NCBI RefSeq assembly: GCF_018860915.1
Contig: NZ_JAHKQD010000039.1
Location: 1-64,000, forward strand
Reading direction: 5' to 3'
DNA: 64,000 nucleotides
Source of the DNA: Colwellia sp. C2M11
Lineage (GTDB): Bacteria; Pseudomonadota; Gammaproteobacteria; Enterobacterales; Alteromonadaceae
Shown: piece after piece, positions 45,961 to 56,239 of the stretch
Layout of the letters: every line of letters begins with the position of its first letter
Position numbering within the stretch: the stretch's first letter is position 1
Position numbers and translations under genes: made by a program
Notes under the pieces: generated by a model
Seen by the model: only the letters and a program-made list of their open reading frames with translations
The model's database searches: none
Told to the model about the DNA's origin: nothing

Positions 45961-47894
45961 TAGCTACACACCCTATTTCGGCCTTGCTCTTTTGCCTGAT
46001 AAAGTAGCTCGTCCGCTTTTTTAATTAAGGTGGAGAGATCAGTCGACTCGCCATTAGTAAAGTCGATACTATTAGCGACACCAATACTAATAGTGACATG
46101 CAATGATTCCGGTAATGAACCATTACTATCCCAAATATATGCTTCAACAGCGACCCGAAAACGTTCGGCAATAATATTAGCTTGAGATTTAGACGTATTT
46201 GGTAAAAGTGCAACGAATTCCTCGCCACCAAAACGACCAAAAACATCTGTTTTGCGCATTAATGCTTTGCCAAGTTCTACCACTTTTTTCAGCACTAGGT
46301 CGCCACACTCATGACCAAATTGATCATTTATCTTTTTAAAATAATCAATATCAATCATTAGCGCGCTAAATTCTGTATTGCTGGTTTTCGATTGTTGAAA
46401 TAGTTTTTTACCTTTCTTCATCAATTCACGGCGATTTGAAATACCTGTAAGCATATCAATACTCGATACTTGATATAACCTATGTTGACCTTGTACTAAC
46501 TTAACTAATAACCATGCAAATATTAAGGCAACAACGGCGATATAAAGTAAATAAAGCTTCTGTCTTTTCTGCTTTTGCTCTGCTTCTAACAACGATATTT
46601 GTTGCAAGGCCTGTTTATTTTCTAATACTTTTTTGTGTAGGTCCGCCTCTTTAGCTTCAAGCGCTAAGCGTACTGCTGCAATTGACTGTGTTTCTTTTTC
46701 ATCACGTAATAACCGAGTTAGCACTAAGCGGTGTTCTTGTAACTCATAAGCTTTTTGATAATCACCTAATTCAAAATATGTTTTAGATTGTAAATCAACA
46801 ATATTGATACGTGTTTGAATTTTTAAGTGACCTAACGGCATTTGACTTACTAAAATTTTATCAATTCGATTAATACTATCAATAACTTCATTAAAGCGTT
46901 TAAGTTCAAACAATATAAAAGCTTCATCGACATAATATTGTAATTCAATATCATATTGTTCAATATTCCCTATATACTGCTTAGACAGTAATAAATATTG
47001 ATAACTTGCTTCAGGGTTAGGATTATTTTTCTTTAAATTAGCCCATGATAATCCCAAATAAGCGCTGTACATAATTTTATTAACTTCAGCACTATCTGGT
47101 TCATTAATAATGGTTTCATAGGCAATTATCGCTTGTTCATACTCATTTTCAGAAACATGATTCATACCAATATTCACTAACGCGTTCAGTGATAATATTG
47201 CTTGATTAGAACGTTTATAATGTTCGTAAGACTGCTGATAATAAACCATTGCTTGCTTATTTCTATTTAGGTGAGTATATAAAGTCCCTAACTCAAAATT
47301 CACAGCTCCCTTGAGCTTTTCGTCATCGGTTTGCTTAGCAATACTGTAAGCATCATTTAAGACGAGTAACGAATTTTCATATCGATCAGTTAAATAATAT
47401 ATTCCCCCTAATTTCATCAACCCCGTTGAGATTAAAACATTATCATGCAGTGATTTAGCTAATGCTAAGCCACTTTCATAATCTTTAGCCGCCAGCTCAG
47501 TTTCACCAATATTTTCATAGGCTAAACCGCGGTTATAAAGTAATTCAGAAATTAATAAACTAGGGCTAGAAAGTTGTAAGGTTAGTGATAGGCCGTCGGT
47601 GGCACTTTGTTTTGCTAAATGAAACTTCCCTTGCAAAATATAAATATCAGTCAACAAGTGCTGATAGGTAATTTGTTGCTCTAAAGGTAATTTACCAATT
47701 AATTTAGCATATTTTTCTAATTCAAATTTCGCTAAAGGTATATTGTTATCAATTAATTGTTCTATTTTTATTGCGGCTTCATCAAAGCCAACAACACTAT
47801 CTTCTTTCTTTGGTATAGCTACAGCTAAGCTCGTTGCAATATACACAAAAGAAAATAGTAAAATCAAACACTGTGAAATACGCTTAAATAACAA
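45960..47894 (-). CDS. TPR-GGDEF diguanylate cyclase
   Basis: A 644-residue protein. The exported N-terminal part (about 30-440) is made of tetratricopeptide-like repeats such as LLYNRGLAYENIGETELAAK and AVNFELGTLYTHLNRNKQAM. A membrane helix near 450-470 is followed by a GGDEF domain with RKTD and GGEEF, so an active, product-inhibited cyclase is likely. It is first of a coupled pair with the next GGDEF gene, with a one-base overlap. The repeat part may bind peptides or protein partners outside the membrane. Confidence 0.9.
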   Translation of the reverse strand: MLFKRISQCLILLFSFVYIATSLAVAIPKKEDSVVGFDEAAIKIEQLIDNNIPLAKFELEKYAKLIGKLPLEQQITYQHLLTDIYILQGKFHLAKQSATDGLSLTLQLSSPSLLISELLYNRGLAYENIGETELAAKDYESGLALAKSLHDNVLISTGLMKLGGIYYLTDRYENSLLVLNDAYSIAKQTDDEKLKGAVNFELGTLYTHLNRNKQAMVYYQQSYEHYKRSNQAILSLNALVNIGMNHVSENEYEQAIIAYETIINEPDSAEVNKIMYSAYLGLSWANLKKNNPNPEASYQYLLLSKQYIGNIEQYDIELQYYVDEAFILFELKRFNEVIDSINRIDKILVSQMPLGHLKIQTRINIVDLQSKTYFELGDYQKAYELQEHRLVLTRLLRDEKETQSIAAVRLALEAKEADLHKKVLENKQALQQISLLEAEQKQKRQKLYLLYIAVVALIFAWLLVKLVQGQHRLYQVSSIDMLTGISNRRELMKKGKKLFQQSKTSNTEFSALMIDIDYFKKINDQFGHECGDLVLKKVVELGKALMRKTDVFGRFGGEEFVALLPNTSKSQANIIAERFRVAVEAYIWDSNGSLPESLHVTISIGVANSIDFTNGESTDLSTLIKKADELLYQAKEQGRNRVCS

Positions 47895-48162
47895 TACAAT
47901 TGGCCTATAAACGTGATAATTATCAAACTAGTATAAAGTGAATTTTTTAAACAAATGCTATTCAAGCTAAACGACGTTAAATTTAATATTTAATAACATC
48001 AACTTCGAGTAACATCGATATATTTATTTACACAAAAGATCATTGGCATTGAAGAGTATAAGTTGCCATAAATTATCGCTTAAAAATAGTAAGAAAATAG
48101 CATAAACACTTATTATTAATTACAGGTTTATGTACTAAATTTGTCAATTTATGGCTAAAACA

Positions 48163-50058
48163 TTATTGTACTACAGCCATATCGCCTTTAGTTTGGAGCC
48201 ATTCTTTACGATCTCCTGAGCGTTTTTTGGATAGAAGCATGTCCATCATTTCAATGGTTTCGCTGTGTTCTTCATCTAACGCAGTCAGTTGTACTAAACG
48301 ACGAGTATTGGCATCCATCGTCGTTTCTCTAAGCTGAAGAGGATTCATTTCACCCAAACCTTTAAAGCGTTGTACGTTAACTTTACCACGCTTTTTCTCT
48401 GCAGCTATTCGATCAAGAATACTATCCTTTTCCGCTTCATCTAGGGCATAAAATACTTCTTTCCCAACATCAATACGATACAAGGGCGGCATAGCAACAT
48501 AAACATGTCCGGCTTGTACTAAAGGTAAAAAGTGTTGTGTAAATAAGGCACAAAGCAATGTCGCAATATGAAGTCCATCCGAGTCAGCATCGGCCAAGAT
48601 ACACACTTTACCGTAGCGTAATTCTGATAAGTCATTACTATCAGGGTCAATTCCTAAAGCAACAGAAATATCATGTACTTCTTGTGAAGCAAGAATTTGC
48701 CCAGATTCTACTTCCCAAGTATTAAGAATTTTCCCTCGCAATGGCATTATCGCTTGTGTTTCACGGTCACGTGCTTGCTTGGCACTACCACCAGCAGAGT
48801 CACCTTCAACTAAAAATAATTCCGTACGAGATAAATCTTGGCTACCACAATCAGTTAACTTGCCTGGTAGCGCAGGACCTTGTGTTATTTTTTTACGCAC
48901 TACTTTTTTACTAGCACGCATACGTTTTTGGGCGTTACTAATACAAAATTCAGCTAACGATTCAGCTATATCGGTATGTTCATTTAACCATAAGCTAAAA
49001 GCGTCTTTTACAACGCCAGTTACAAAGCCTGCACATTGACGAGAAGATAAACGCTCTTTAGTTTGACCTGCAAATTGCGGATCTTGCATTTTTATGGATA
49101 AAATATAACTACATTTATCCCAAATATCGTCAGGCGTAAGTTTGATACCACGCGGAATTAAATTACGAAACTCGCAAAATTCACGCATAGATTCTAATAA
49201 ACCTTGGCGCAAACCATTAACATGTGTACCACCAGCGACTGTTGGGATTAAGTTTACATAACTTTCGCCAACACTTTCACCACCTTCAGGTAACCAAGTT
49301 ACAGCCCAGTTTGCTGCTTCGGTTTGCGTAGTAAAGTCACCCACAAAAGGCTGTTCAGGTAAGCTTTCATAGCCTTTAACTGATTCTTTTAGGTAGTCAG
49401 TTAATCCGTCTTCATAACACCATTCATGCTTTTTATTTTCAATTTTATCATGAAACTTAATCGTTAAGCCTGGGCATAATACTGCTTTAGCTTTTAATAA
49501 GTGTGTTAATTTTAATACCGAAAATTTTGCTGAATCGAAGTATTTAGGATCAGGCCAAAACTTGACACGCGTTCCGGTATTACGTTTTCCTACTGTGCCT
49601 GTTTCAGCTAGCTCTTCAACTTTATAACCATTCTCAAACGCCATTTCATAAACTTTACTGTCGCGCCTAATCGTTACATCAACCCGGGTTGACAAAGCAT
49701 TAACAACCGAAATACCTACACCATGTAAACCACCAGAAAATTGGTAGTTTTTATTGGAAAATTTTCCACCTGCATGTAATTTACAAAAAATAAGCTCAAC
49801 ACCTGATACCCCTTCTTCAGGGTGAATATCTATTGGCATACCTCGACCGTCATCAGTTATTTCAAGTGACTGATCGGTATCTAAAATAACACTAATATTT
49901 TGAGCGTGCCCAGCGAGAGCTTCATCCACTGAGTTATCAATAACTTCTTGACCCAAGTGATTAGGACGCGTGGTATCAGTATACATTCCAGGGCGGTGGC
50001 GTACAGGATCTAAGCCGCTAAGTACTTCAATGGAATCTGAATTATATTGGTCGGTCAT
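48163..50058 (-). CDS. parE: DNA topoisomerase IV subunit B
   Basis: ParE is the ATPase subunit of topoisomerase IV. It has 631 residues. The GHKL ATPase start (GLDPVRHRPGMYTDTTRPNH), the GGLHGVGISVVNAL loop and the TOPRIM motif EGDSAGGSAKQARDR followed by PLRGKILNTWEV are intact. It is followed by yqiA, cpdA, yqiB and nudF in the E. coli order, all on the minus strand. Confidence 0.97.
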   Translation of the reverse strand: MTDQYNSDSIEVLSGLDPVRHRPGMYTDTTRPNHLGQEVIDNSVDEALAGHAQNISVILDTDQSLEITDDGRGMPIDIHPEEGVSGVELIFCKLHAGGKFSNKNYQFSGGLHGVGISVVNALSTRVDVTIRRDSKVYEMAFENGYKVEELAETGTVGKRNTGTRVKFWPDPKYFDSAKFSVLKLTHLLKAKAVLCPGLTIKFHDKIENKKHEWCYEDGLTDYLKESVKGYESLPEQPFVGDFTTQTEAANWAVTWLPEGGESVGESYVNLIPTVAGGTHVNGLRQGLLESMREFCEFRNLIPRGIKLTPDDIWDKCSYILSIKMQDPQFAGQTKERLSSRQCAGFVTGVVKDAFSLWLNEHTDIAESLAEFCISNAQKRMRASKKVVRKKITQGPALPGKLTDCGSQDLSRTELFLVEGDSAGGSAKQARDRETQAIMPLRGKILNTWEVESGQILASQEVHDISVALGIDPDSNDLSELRYGKVCILADADSDGLHIATLLCALFTQHFLPLVQAGHVYVAMPPLYRIDVGKEVFYALDEAEKDSILDRIAAEKKRGKVNVQRFKGLGEMNPLQLRETTMDANTRRLVQLTALDEEHSETIEMMDMLLSKKRSGDRKEWLQTKGDMAVVQ

Positions 50059-50113
50059 GGTTTATTTTCTATCTATGTAAGTATATGTATCGTTTTTATT
50101 TTCCCAACTTGGC

Positions 50114-50716
50114 TTATAGTTGAAAAAATTCTGCAATCATTGGAAGTTTTTTATCAAATCCAACAAAACTATGATTACCGCCCTGTTCAATGATAAGACG
50201 GCTATATTTAAATTTCTCAACTGCTTGTTGATAATCTAACACTTCATCACCTGTTTGTACCATAATTAGGTAATTATTTTTTTTCTCATCACTATCCATT
50301 GGAGCACTTTGTTCAATCGCTTTAAGATCAAGCATATGTTGCTCTGTTACTTGATAAACTGTATTGGTATAAGGGTTTATTTGTTCACCAATATAGTGCT
50401 CTAATAAACTATAAGGCTTAATTGCTGGATTGATCAATACCGCAGAAAGTTGATATTTATTTGCTAAATAATGAGAGAAGTAACCACCTAATGATGAGCC
50501 GATTAAAAACCAAGTGCTATTATTTACACCCATTAAGCTATCTGATTTAAGAATGTGCTCTAACTGCAACAATACTTCCGTAGGTGAATTAGCTAACTGA
50601 GGACAAATAAAATTAATATCTGGAAAATTATCCTGAAAATACTGGCGAGCTTGCTCCGCTTTTGATGAATAAGGAGATGAATTAAAACCATGTAGATAAA
50701 GAATATTTTTTTTCAT
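50114..50716 (-). CDS. yqiA: YqiA family esterase
   Basis: A 200-residue alpha/beta hydrolase. It starts with YLHGFNSSPYSSKAEQARQYF, has the nucleophile motif GSSLGGYFS near residue 75 and the catalytic histidine in GGNHSFVGF near the C-terminus. YqiA of E. coli has esterase activity on short acyl esters. It sits between cpdA and parE as in E. coli. Confidence 0.9.
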   Translation of the reverse strand: MKKNILYLHGFNSSPYSSKAEQARQYFQDNFPDINFICPQLANSPTEVLLQLEHILKSDSLMGVNNSTWFLIGSSLGGYFSHYLANKYQLSAVLINPAIKPYSLLEHYIGEQINPYTNTVYQVTEQHMLDLKAIEQSAPMDSDEKKNNYLIMVQTGDEVLDYQQAVEKFKYSRLIIEQGGNHSFVGFDKKLPMIAEFFQL

Positions 50717-50784
50717 ATTGTTATATATTTCATCCTAAATAATATTTCCCTATATTCAATAGTCTTTTATATAAAAAAGCTATA

Positions 50785-51543
50785 TTAAAACACAATAATT
50801 TCACGACTCATTGTACCATCTCTTTCAAGATAAAGGAGTTGATAACTTGGTAAAATAGAGCCTATTTCTTCTTTTGTATCACCAAACTGCACAGAAGTTG
50901 CCGGGCAAGTATAGACATCAACATTTTGTTTAGATAAATGCACTCCTCGATGAACATGTCCACATGCAATCCCTTTAATTTTAGCGTTTTTTTCATTTAA
51001 CTCTGCAATTTTATTCCAAAAATCCTCTTGTGCTAATAATCCATGCTTATCAATATAGTAGCCGACATCAATAGGATGGTGGTGCATCATTAACAATTGA
51101 AATTTAGTACGATCCATTTGCTGCGATACTCTTTGTAATTTTTGTGCGGAAATTAAGCCTGACGGTGTATCACTTTTACTATCTAATAATTGTATTTGCC
51201 AAAAATCATTATCAAGTGTTTTATTGGTTTGAAAAGTAGGCGCTATTAAATGTTGCGTCAATAAATCACGATCATCATGGTTACCCGCTAAGAAATATAC
51301 CGGCATAGCGAATTTTGCTTGCTTAACAGCATGCACAAAATGTTGATAAGAATTTTCACTATGATCTTGAGTAAGGTCACCAGTAAAAACAATACTATCA
51401 ATATTTGTTCGTTGAGCAATATCAGTTAATACTCGACTCAAATTTTGCCAAACATTGGCACCTAGATGCTTAGCTTGCTTATCGGAAAATAAATGACAAT
51501 CACTAAATTGAGCGATAATAAAAGTTTTTTTTGAATTGTTCAT
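50785..51543 (-). CDS. cpdA: 3',5'-cyclic AMP phosphodiesterase CpdA
   Basis: CpdA hydrolyses cAMP to AMP. The 252-residue metallophosphoesterase shows the complete motif set: SDCHLF, GDLTQDHSENSY, GNHDDRD, HHHPID and GHVHRG. These bind the two metal ions. It starts 7 bp after the yqiB stop, in the conserved parE-nudF run, which supports the name over other metallophosphoesterases. Confidence 0.9.
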   Translation of the reverse strand: MNNSKKTFIIAQFSDCHLFSDKQAKHLGANVWQNLSRVLTDIAQRTNIDSIVFTGDLTQDHSENSYQHFVHAVKQAKFAMPVYFLAGNHDDRDLLTQHLIAPTFQTNKTLDNDFWQIQLLDSKSDTPSGLISAQKLQRVSQQMDRTKFQLLMMHHHPIDVGYYIDKHGLLAQEDFWNKIAELNEKNAKIKGIACGHVHRGVHLSKQNVDVYTCPATSVQFGDTKEEIGSILPSYQLLYLERDGTMSREIIVF

Positions 51544-51550
51544 GTGTTTA

Positions 51551-52042
51551 TTATCCGTTCGTTTTTAGCGCTAAATGAACCTGACCATGCTCTAGACAAA
51601 GATGTAACCACTCGTTTAAAAATTGATTGATTTGTTGTTTTTCATCTTGTTGATGCATATCTTTATTTGGGTAATCATAACGAGGTTGCACTTGAAAAAC
51701 ATCTTGATTACTAATGACTTCAGCCATACGAGCATCGTGGTATAAACGAATACTCATACGAGGTTGAAGCGACTGAGTATATGTTTTACTTTTATTGGCC
51801 GTTTGAGTAAACATTTTTTGTTCAAAAGTAATCAGTGATGTATAGCGAGTGACTTCATTCACCGTAACCACATAAGTAAGATGCTCATTAATAAAAAAAT
51901 GGCGTTGTTGATTAAGTGCTGTTTGATCAGCTTGTACTTTCAATAATAAAAAATAATTGTTAGCACACAAGGTCATCAAGCTAACTAAGTTAGGTTGATA
52001 CCTTGTTCTTCTATTTACTGTGCTATTTGGGAAAAAACTCAC
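51551..52042 (-). CDS. yqiB: YqiB family protein (DUF1249)
   Basis: The 163-residue product matches YqiB through NQDVFQVQPRYDYPNKDMHQQDEKQQINQF in part (positions about 115-145), with the RLYHDARMAEV segment before it. I place the start at the GTG at 52042, where AGGA lies 5 nt upstream. An ATG at 52084 would add 14 residues but lacks a ribosome binding site. YqiB has no proven function. It lies between nudF and cpdA. Confidence 0.82.
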   Translation of the reverse strand: MSFFPNSTVNRRTRYQPNLVSLMTLCANNYFLLLKVQADQTALNQQRHFFINEHLTYVVTVNEVTRYTSLITFEQKMFTQTANKSKTYTQSLQPRMSIRLYHDARMAEVISNQDVFQVQPRYDYPNKDMHQQDEKQQINQFLNEWLHLCLEHGQVHLALKTNG

Positions 52043-52170
52043 TAATATCCTATGCTGGGCTATGCTGTTGTATTTTTTATACATATAGTTGTACTGCGTG
52101 TACTATATGTATGTCATTTATTAAAACCGAGGAATAGTTGATCTTGAAGCATATGCCTCATAAATTCAAC

Positions 52171-52806
52171 CTACAGGTTGGGATAATTCATCGCTAACCA
52201 TTGCAAACCAATAATGGTGGATGCGTTAATAATTTTTCCCTCTTTTAATAGTGCTAAAGCCTCTGTCCGCGAAATAATATGAAGTAATATATCTTCGTTT
52301 TCATCATCTAAACCATAAATACTACCCGGTGATACTTTATTGCTATCGAACTTAGCCCAATATAGATGAATACATTCACTCATTCCGCCAGGGCTCGAAA
52401 GGTATTTCATTATAGGCCTCACAGCGCTAGCTTCTAAGCTAATACCCGCTTCTTCTTTCGTTTCCCGTATCGCCACATCAATTGGGTCCTCGTCACTTTC
52501 AAACATCCCAGCGACAAACTCAAGTAACCAAGGAGTTTGTTCTGTACGTAATGCACCTGCTCTAAATTGTTCTAAAAATAATAAATTATCTTCGATAGCA
52601 TCATAAAGCATCACTACAACTGCATCACCACGTTCAAATACTTCACGTGTAATGCTTTCACTGAATTTTTGTGAAAACAGTTTATGCTTAAGCTGATATT
52701 CATCTACTTTAAAAAAACCTTGATACTTAGTATTAATTGCTGCTATTGATACGTCATTTTGGTTATATTGCAACATAGGTATTGATTTACTTTGATTATC
52801 TTGCAT
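52171..52806 (-). CDS. nudF: ADP-ribose pyrophosphatase NudF
   Basis: NudF hydrolyses ADP-ribose to AMP and ribose 5-phosphate. The Nudix box is complete in GMFESDEDPIDVAIRETKEEAGI (longer motif lies at about residues 100-122; the key residues are Gly, Glu, RE and EExG). The start at 52806 has AGAGAG upstream; the longer frame starts at 52827 and adds seven residues. The gene is divergent from tolC across a 153-bp promoter region, as in E. coli. Confidence 0.9.
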   Translation of the reverse strand: MQDNQSKSIPMLQYNQNDVSIAAINTKYQGFFKVDEYQLKHKLFSQKFSESITREVFERGDAVVVMLYDAIEDNLLFLEQFRAGALRTEQTPWLLEFVAGMFESDEDPIDVAIRETKEEAGISLEASAVRPIMKYLSSPGGMSECIHLYWAKFDSNKVSPGSIYGLDDENEDILLHIISRTEALALLKEGKIINASTIIGLQWLAMNYPNL

Positions 52807-52959
52807 AAACACTCTCTTTTTAATCATAATTTGTTACACTATCAATTATTGATTTTATTTGGTTAGTTTTAAAACCCCTGTAACATAATCTTGTATATAT
52901 AACGATATTTCATTATATCACTATAAACGGGAACTCATATCCCAAGGAAAGCTCGACTC

Positions 52960-54306
52960 ATGAAAAAAACTTTAAGTACAATAATTATAGCTCTTGTAGG
53001 TTCAATTACAGCAACTAATACTCAAGCCGAAGACTTATTATCGGTTTATCAACAAGCTTTATTAAACGACACCGTTGTTTTAAAAGCTCGAGCTCAATTT
53101 GAAATAGTCAAAGAAGACATTACACTGGCACGTTCAGCATTATTACCACAAATCAGCGCATATGCGAATTACAGTGATGGTGAAAGCGAAAGTTATGACT
53201 ATGATCTGAACGATGTATACACAACAGAGTTTAAATCGTTAGGTTATGGCGCGAATTTAAATATGCAACTTTATCATCATGATAGTTGGTTACGTTTAAA
53301 CATAGCTGAAAAATCAGCACACCAAAGTGATTTGGTTTATCAAGTAGCAAAACAAGATTTAATTGTACGTGTTGCACAAGCGTACTTTTCTTTATTAAGC
53401 ACCAAAGATGACCTAGTTTTTGCTCAAGCAGAAAAAGCCGCTATTGCTCGCCAACTTGAACAAACCAAGCAACGATTTTCTGTAGGTTTAACAGCAATAA
53501 CAGATGTACATGAAGCTCAAGCTCAATATGATACTGCGGTGACAGAGGAAATTCGTGCTAAAAATGCAATTTTTAGTGCAGAAGAAGAGTTGCGTGTTAT
53601 TACTAATAACTACCCTAAAAGCATCAATGTATTAAATACAGATCGTTTTAGCACATCAACACCTACTCCAAATAGTGCTGATGAATGGCAAAAAGCAGCT
53701 GAAGCAAAAAACTTAGATTTAATTGCATCGCGAGTTGGTATTGAAATTGCCAAGCAAACAATTAGTTCAGCTAAAGCCGGTCATTATCCAACTTTAGATT
53801 TTGACGCTAGTTATAACAGTAATGATAGCGACTCCAATATAAACTCAATTAATGTGAATACTCCAGCTTTAAATGATTATTCTGTAGGCGTAACTCTTAA
53901 TGTACCTATTTATTCTGGTGGTGCAATAGAAAGCAGTGTCCGTACAGCGCAAAATAATTTTGTCCTAGCGAGCCAAGATTTAATGCAAACACACCGTTCG
54001 GTCGTTCGTACTACTCGTAATGCATACAACACAGTGGTAGCAAGTATTTCAAGTATTAAAGCTTTTGAACAATCAGTGCTAAGTGCAACCAAAGCATTAG
54101 AAGCCACCGAAGCTGGTTTCGAAGTGGGTACGCGTACTATTGTAGACGTATTAGATAGCACACGTAACTTATACAATGCCAAACGTAACCTATCGTCAAC
54201 GCGTTATGCTTACATCCAAAATGTATTATTATTAAAACGTGCTGGCGGTACTATTACCGATGAAGACATCACAGCTATTAATACAGGATTAATGGCTGCA
54301 AAGTAA
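52960..54306 (+). CDS. tolC: TolC family outer membrane channel
   Basis: TolC is the outer-membrane exit duct for tripartite efflux and type I secretion. 448 residues with signal peptide MKKTLSTIIIALVGSITA..., then the paired OEP repeats (about 30-230 and 240-430), with characteristic YFSLLSTKDDLVFAQAEK and the YSVGVTLNVPIYSGG strand segment. Divergence from nudF follows E. coli. A strong terminator follows the stop. Confidence 0.93.
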   Translation: MKKTLSTIIIALVGSITATNTQAEDLLSVYQQALLNDTVVLKARAQFEIVKEDITLARSALLPQISAYANYSDGESESYDYDLNDVYTTEFKSLGYGANLNMQLYHHDSWLRLNIAEKSAHQSDLVYQVAKQDLIVRVAQAYFSLLSTKDDLVFAQAEKAAIARQLEQTKQRFSVGLTAITDVHEAQAQYDTAVTEEIRAKNAIFSAEEELRVITNNYPKSINVLNTDRFSTSTPTPNSADEWQKAAEAKNLDLIASRVGIEIAKQTISSAKAGHYPTLDFDASYNSNDSDSNINSINVNTPALNDYSVGVTLNVPIYSGGAIESSVRTAQNNFVLASQDLMQTHRSVVRTTRNAYNTVVASISSIKAFEQSVLSATKALEATEAGFEVGTRTIVDVLDSTRNLYNAKRNLSSTRYAYIQNVLLLKRAGGTITDEDITAINTGLMAAK

Positions 54307-54326
54307 TATTCAAAAATAAAGTAACT

Positions 54327-54357
54327 AAGGGGACCTATTTAATACGTCCCCTTTTTT
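54327..54357 (+). terminator. rho-independent terminator after tolC
   Basis: Arms 54327-54334 (AAGGGGAC) and 54346-54353 (GTCCCCTT) pair over 8 bp, followed by a T run to 54357. It lies 21 bp past the stop codon. Confidence 0.9.
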
Positions 54358-54534
54358 ATAATAAAAGCACCTTAATTACTAATACCGTTTTACTTAAAAT
54401 ACATTGAACAATTAGATTACAACTAAAAGTAACCGCACTTTTAATAAAACCGTCAGTTCTTCTTTCACATAACTGCCGTTAATCGATATAATCAACATCA
54501 AATAATCTCCTTAATCCTATCAAGAGAAAACACT

Positions 54535-55473
54535 GTGAGTAAAAATAAAGTTTTACAGCCTGATTTTAAACTAGCCTTTTTATTGCCTAAATACTGGTTA
54601 ACTTGGCTAGGGGTTTTTATTCTTTATAGTATTTCGTGGCTCCCTTACAAGTGGCAATTAGGCTTAGGTCGAATGCTAGGACGTCTACTTTATAAAATAG
54701 GATCCAAAAGAAAACATATTGCGGATGTTAACTTAAAGTTGTGCTTTCCAGAAATGAGCGAGCAAGAAAGAGAAGTAATATTAAAGAAAAACTTCGAAAA
54801 CACGGGCATTGCATTATTTGAGACTGGCATGGGTTGGTGGTGGCCGGATTGGCGTATTAAACGAAAGTTTAATGTGATTGGATTAGAGCATATAGAAAAA
54901 GCACAAAGTGAAGGTAAAGGCATTCTGCTGCTTGCAATGCATTACTTAAGTGTAGAAATCAATGCTCGTGGAATAGGCTATGGACACCCAATGGTAGTGT
55001 TTTATCGACCACATAATAATCCTTTAATGGAGTTTTTCCAATTTCGTGGACGTGGGCGTTCAAATAAATATATGTTGGGTAAAAAAGATGTTAAAGGCCT
55101 TATAAAAGCGTTGAAAGATAAAGAAGCTTGTATTTACCTACCCGATCAAGATTACGGTAGAAACCGTAGCTTGTTTGTACCCTTTTTTGGCGTTAAAAAA
55201 ACCGCGACAACAACAGGTACATTAATTTTTGCTCGACAAAAAAATGTTGAAACAATGATGATTGTTCCCATTAGAAATGAAGATGACAGTGGCTATACTT
55301 TAACAATTTCACCACCATTCGATAACTTTCCAAGTAAAGATGACGAAGCTGATTTAATTCGTGTAAACCAAGAATTAGAAAAAGCGATATCTCAAAGACC
55401 AGAACAGTATATGTGGTTGCATCGACGATTTAAAACTCGCCCAAATCCAGATGAACCTTCTTTTTACAAATAA
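54535..55473 (+). CDS. lpxL: LpxL-type lipid A acyltransferase
   Basis: Late acyltransferase that adds a secondary acyl chain to Kdo2-lipid A. The 312-residue protein starts with GTG (54535) after an AAGAGA site. One N-terminal membrane helix (about 18-36) precedes the acyltransferase domain. The catalytic His-x4-Glu is seen in AMHYLSVE (H136, E141). The ending WLHRRFKTRPNPDEPSFY is shared with LpxL/LpxP. LpxP, the cold-induced palmitoleoyl version, is an alternative for this cold-adapted lineage. Confidence 0.87.
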   Translation: MSKNKVLQPDFKLAFLLPKYWLTWLGVFILYSISWLPYKWQLGLGRMLGRLLYKIGSKRKHIADVNLKLCFPEMSEQEREVILKKNFENTGIALFETGMGWWWPDWRIKRKFNVIGLEHIEKAQSEGKGILLLAMHYLSVEINARGIGYGHPMVVFYRPHNNPLMEFFQFRGRGRSNKYMLGKKDVKGLIKALKDKEACIYLPDQDYGRNRSLFVPFFGVKKTATTTGTLIFARQKNVETMMIVPIRNEDDSGYTLTISPPFDNFPSKDDEADLIRVNQELEKAISQRPEQYMWLHRRFKTRPNPDEPSFYK

Positions 55474-55599
55474 CTCTTACTACAAGTAATGAATAATCAA
55501 TGACACTATATACGATTATTCTTTGATAATTTTTTAACTATTTTGTATGGTATAGCCTTATATTATATTTAACATTATAGCAATTGGAAGTGTACCTAT

Positions 55600-56232
55600 A
55601 TGGGGTTTTGGATTCGAAGTGCTATTATTGCAGCTATCTTAATTGGGCTTGCTATTGCTTTTTTTCTCAATAAGGATTTACTGCTTTCGTCAAATCAAGA
55701 TGATGCACAATCATTAACAGCTGAAGCTAGTGACGCGATAAAAAAGCAACTAAAATCTAAAAGGCCAAATGCTGCAGCGGAAGGACTATCTAATTTTTAT
55801 GCTAAAGTGTATGGCGATAAAGAAGACAGAAAAATAGTAAATAATGTTATCTTTTTGCCTGAGCCCGAAGGTGATTTAGTTAAAATATTACAAGCTAAAC
55901 AGATAAGTACCCGTTCTTACCCTAGAAACTGGCGTGGCACTGAAGAAAATCGTCCTTTTAGAAAAGGGGAAACACTTTATCAAAAACTTTCTGAATATTC
56001 ATCGAGCGAAGGCTTAGATATTATGTGGCGTCTCAACAAAGATTTTATTATAAAGCACCCTTTTCGTATTGATAACGACATCATAAATACAGCAAAGAAA
56101 ATAGGTAATACCATATCTGGGCATTTTCCTGAAGGTATTAATAGCTATTTTTGTTATCGCCAGCGAACTTTAGTGTTTGTTAATGAGTCTATGGAATACC
56201 TGAATGATGAATGTCTTCACTTAAAAAACTAG
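55600..56232 (+). CDS. TcpQ-like (toxin co-regulated pilus Q family) protein
   Basis: A 210-residue protein with one N-terminal membrane helix (about 5-24). The C-terminal part (about 105-205) resembles the TcpQ/PilL-type domain: SYPRNWRGTEENRPFRKGETLYQ, then EGLDIMWRLNKDFIIKHPFRID and two cysteines in SYFCYRQRTL and NDECLHL that could form a disulfide. In type IV pilus systems such domains sit in secretin-associated proteins. No pilus genes are nearby, so its role is unknown. I rate the family call as moderate. Confidence 0.6.
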   Translation: MGFWIRSAIIAAILIGLAIAFFLNKDLLLSSNQDDAQSLTAEASDAIKKQLKSKRPNAAAEGLSNFYAKVYGDKEDRKIVNNVIFLPEPEGDLVKILQAKQISTRSYPRNWRGTEENRPFRKGETLYQKLSEYSSSEGLDIMWRLNKDFIIKHPFRIDNDIINTAKKIGNTISGHFPEGINSYFCYRQRTLVFVNESMEYLNDECLHLKN

Positions 56233-56239
56233 TAGCAAG

